From Desulfobacterales bacterium (GTDB lineage Bacteria > Desulfobacterota > Desulfobacteria > Desulfobacterales > UBA11574): DNA of 6,222 nt. The translations under genes were made by a program, and so were the position numbers. Under the pieces are notes generated by a model. That model had not been told where the DNA came from. It saw nothing but the letters and a program-made list of their open reading frames with translations, and searched no databases. Location of the stretch: assembly GCA_030601485.1 (NCBI GenBank), contig JAUVTO010000112.1, positions 1 to 6,222 on the forward strand, given 5' to 3'. This document shows, one piece after another, positions 5,042 through 6,222 of this stretch. Position 1 is the stretch's first letter. Every line of letters begins with the position of its first letter.

Positions 5042-5791
5042 ATGAAAGTATTACGTAAAATAATAGAAATAGATGATGAACTTTGTGATGGATGCGGGCA
5101 GTGTGTACCCTCCTGCGCCGAGGGCGCCCTTGAAATTGTTGACGGCAAGGCACGCATTGTAGCGGATAAACTTTGTGACGGGCTCGGCGCCTGCATGGGA
5201 GAATGCCCCACAGGTGCGCTAAGAATTGTTGAACGGGAAATTGACGAGTTTGATGAAGAAGCGGTTGAAAAACATCTGGCAGAAAAACAAAAACAAGAAC
5301 CCAAAGAAGAAGCTGTTATGCCTTGCGGATGTCCGTCAACCACTATCCAGACGTTTGTCCCTGCTGAATCCGGTCAGACGGCTGACATATCCGCTTCTAT
5401 TTGGACCGAGGGCGAATCGGCCCTTTCCCACTGGCCGGTCCAGATACGGCTCATACCTGCCAAGGCCCCGTTTCTTAAAGAAGCGGATCTTCTGGTGCTG
5501 GCAGATTGTGTTGCGGTCACTTTTCCAACCCTTCACAGGGATCTTATTAAAGGAAAAGTTGTGATGATGGGATGCCCTAAATTCGATGAGGTTCAGGAAT
5601 ATGTCGCAAAATTTGCAGAGATTTTCCAGACTGCGGGAATCAAGAGCATCACCACAGTGGTTATGGAGGTGCCGTGCTGCGCCGGCCTGCCGGGAATTGT
5701 GAAAAAGGGATTGGAAGAATCCGGACAGAAGATCCATATGAATGAAATCGTCATCAGTACCCGGGGAAAGGTCTTGGAACAAAACAAATAG
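5042..5791 (+). CDS. Ferredoxin-like iron-sulfur protein with cysteine-rich C-terminal domain
   Basis: Product of 249 residues; AGGG at 5031-5034 lies 7 bases upstream of the ATG. The N-terminal 62 residues are a two-cluster ferredoxin fold. Cluster 1 is complete: C15-x2-C18-x2-C21-x3-C25. Cluster 2 reads CDGLGACMGECP, C45, C51, C55, with L48 where the second cysteine belongs, so it may be [3Fe-4S], lost, or completed by another residue; I recall CDGLGAC as typical of this family, so it is probably not a mutation. An acidic, Lys/Glu-rich linker (66-92) leads to CGC (95-97) and a roughly 120-residue domain with C156 (LADCVAV), C178 (MGCPKFDE) and C212-C213 (EVPCCAGL). No membrane segment is seen. 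It is probably a cytoplasmic electron carrier or sensor; the C-terminal domain has no function I can name. It may share a transcript with the HD gene and ends 57 bases before the next repeat. Confidence 0.85.
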   Translation: MKVLRKIIEIDDELCDGCGQCVPSCAEGALEIVDGKARIVADKLCDGLGACMGECPTGALRIVEREIDEFDEEAVEKHLAEKQKQEPKEEAVMPCGCPSTTIQTFVPAESGQTADISASIWTEGESALSHWPVQIRLIPAKAPFLKEADLLVLADCVAVTFPTLHRDLIKGKVVMMGCPKFDEVQEYVAKFAEIFQTAGIKSITTVVMEVPCCAGLPGIVKKGLEESGQKIHMNEIVISTRGKVLEQNK

Positions 5792-5848
5792 TGTTGTATC
5801 GGGGGTGAATGGTCGGGGAAATGGACTCATAAAAAATTCTGATTTCAT

Positions 5849-5879
5849 AACCTTGAACCCCGAACCTGTGAACGCTTAC
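5849..5879 (+). repeat. GAAC-rich dispersed repeat, copy C (shortened)
   Basis: This 31-base copy starts AACCTTGAAC and ends GTGAACGCTTAC, followed by an AT-rich run, and aligns with copy A read on the minus strand after losing one 7-9 base unit. It lies 57 bases after the ferredoxin-like gene. Three copies in 3.8 kb, all between genes, mark it as a dispersed family. Confidence 0.7.
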
Positions 5880-5890
5880 AAATTTTTAAA

Positions 5891-5945
5891 CGTTACAGGA
5901 TCGTTACCTGGCGTTACTTCTTGTTATGCGTAACGACACTTTTTT
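5891..5945 (+). repeat. Three CGTTAC direct repeats and a weak terminator-like stem
   Basis: CGTTAC occurs at 5891, 5902 and 5912, spaced 10-11 bases. The third can pair with GTAACG at 5930-5935 across a 12-base loop, and six T's follow at 5940-5945. As a terminator for the ferredoxin gene it is poor: the stem is short and the T-run starts four bases late. Any of the three repeats could pair with the same inverse arm. Confidence 0.4.
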
Positions 5946-5966
5946 ATCGCCAACTTTTTTGAAATT

Positions 5967-5996
5967 TTTACACAAGCATTGCCAATCTAATTTAAT
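5967..5996 (+). promoter_or_regulatory. Candidate sigma-70 promoter facing the window end
   Basis: TTTACA (5967-5972, 5 of 6 to -35) and TTTAAT (5991-5996, 5 of 6 to -10) are 18 bases apart. Transcription would start near 6003 and run toward the possible gene at 6113. AT-richness lowers the weight of the match. Confidence 0.35.
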
Positions 5997-6017
5997 GCAT
6001 TAATTTCAAGTGAAATT
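5992..6017. promoter_or_regulatory. Two abutting palindromes over the candidate start site
   Basis: TTAATGCATTAA (5992-6003) is a perfect 12-base palindrome overlapping the -10. AATTTCA-AG-TGAAATT (6002-6017) is a 7+7 inverted repeat just downstream. Together they cover the predicted -10 and start site, where a repressor would bind. No binder is identified. Confidence 0.35.
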
Positions 6018-6112
6018 TAAAAAAAAATTATGGATTAATTCATAAATGCTGTTATAGATGGCATGATTGTTGATATCCTTGAGGAACAAGGAACCCAAGA
6101 ACCGGCCAATTT

Positions 6113-6222
6113 ATGAGTCTATTGATTAATGAGGATTTTCGTTCAAGATCAAGGCATGCGAAAAAAATAACCACAGGCATATATTTGATATTCCGAGGAT
6201 TATTTTTTGAGCATAACGCAGA
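6113..6222 (+). CDS. Possible 5' end of a gene (partial, unrecognised)
   Basis: From ATG 6113 the frame stays open to the window end, 36 codons beginning MSLLINEDFRSRSRHAKKI and continuing through a hydrophobic patch (TGIYLIFRGLFF). I do not recognise it. The start has no good ribosome site; AAGGAA lies about 20 bases upstream. It follows a candidate promoter with palindromes and overlaps the stop of a very short open frame (ATGA). It may be a real gene start, a small membrane-associated peptide, or chance. Confidence 0.3.
   Translation, partial: MSLLINEDFRSRSRHAKKITTGIYLIFRGLFFEHNA

Larger units (their letters stand above)
5792..6112. other. Non-coding region: repeats, candidate promoter, palindromes
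   Basis: No convincing gene lies between the ferredoxin stop and 6112. The stretch holds GAAC repeat copy C, CGTTAC repeats with a weak terminator-like stem, and a promoter with two palindromes, each listed separately. From about 5940 the sequence becomes markedly more AT-rich, like the first 240 bases of the window. A short open frame ends at TGA 6114-6116 (reading MIVDILEEQGTQEPANL from 6063) and overlaps the ATG at 6113; it has no clear ribosome site and I do not call it a gene. Confidence 0.5.

Noticed and set aside
5336..5848. 170-codon minus-strand open frame opposite the ferredoxin-like gene
   Set aside because: The plus strand here encodes a protein with clear cysteine motifs and a ribosome site; the minus-strand peptide shows no domain and is antisense shadow.
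6063..6116. Short leader-like open frame MIVDILEEQGTQEPANL overlapping the ATG at 6113
   Set aside because: Seventeen codons with no ribosome site and no leader-type codon run; too little to call.

Overview
The window looks like accessory chromosome from a mesophilic, anaerobic Desulfobacterota bacterium, most like a Desulfobacteraceae-type sulfate reducer. This is inferred from protein character (a GspA/GspB pair, a Crp/Fnr regulator, a zinc-ribbon HD protein and a cysteine-rich ferredoxin-like protein), from moderate-to-low GC, and from repeat-rich intergenic spaces. No rRNA, tRNA or taxonomic marker is present, so the assignment is tentative.

Layout. Bases 1-264 are AT-rich upstream sequence with a possible tail of an earlier gene and a candidate promoter. 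Bases 265-2043 (+) encode a GspA/ExeA-type AAA ATPase with one membrane segment, a C39-like region and a C-terminal peptidoglycan-binding domain. After a 279-base spacer bounded by two inverted copies of a GAAC-rich repeat, 2323-3093 (+) encodes the partner GspB. Directly behind it lies a short, frameshifted relic of a sensor histidine kinase ATPase domain (about 3113-3248), which ends one base before the stop of a convergent Crp/Fnr regulator (3249-3935, -). A perfect TTGAC-N4-GTCAA box (3970-3983) sits between that regulator and the divergent 4137-4868 (+) gene for a zinc-ribbon/HD-domain protein. A 173-base spacer packed with competing inverted repeats leads to 5042-5791 (+), a two-cluster ferredoxin-like protein with a cysteine-rich C-terminal domain. 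The last 430 bases hold a third GAAC repeat, CGTTAC repeats, a candidate promoter with two palindromes, and a possible gene start running off the end.

How they work together. GspA and GspB form an inner-membrane complex that in type II secretion systems acts on peptidoglycan to allow secretin assembly; no other gsp gene is visible here. The right half looks like a redox- or NO-responsive module: an FNR-type regulator whose recognition helix (E188, S191, R192) fits the TTGAC half-sites, one box placed to repress its own promoter and to activate the HD gene from -41.5, and then two cysteine-rich proteins of unknown substrate. The module is an inference from sequence and layout, not an established system.
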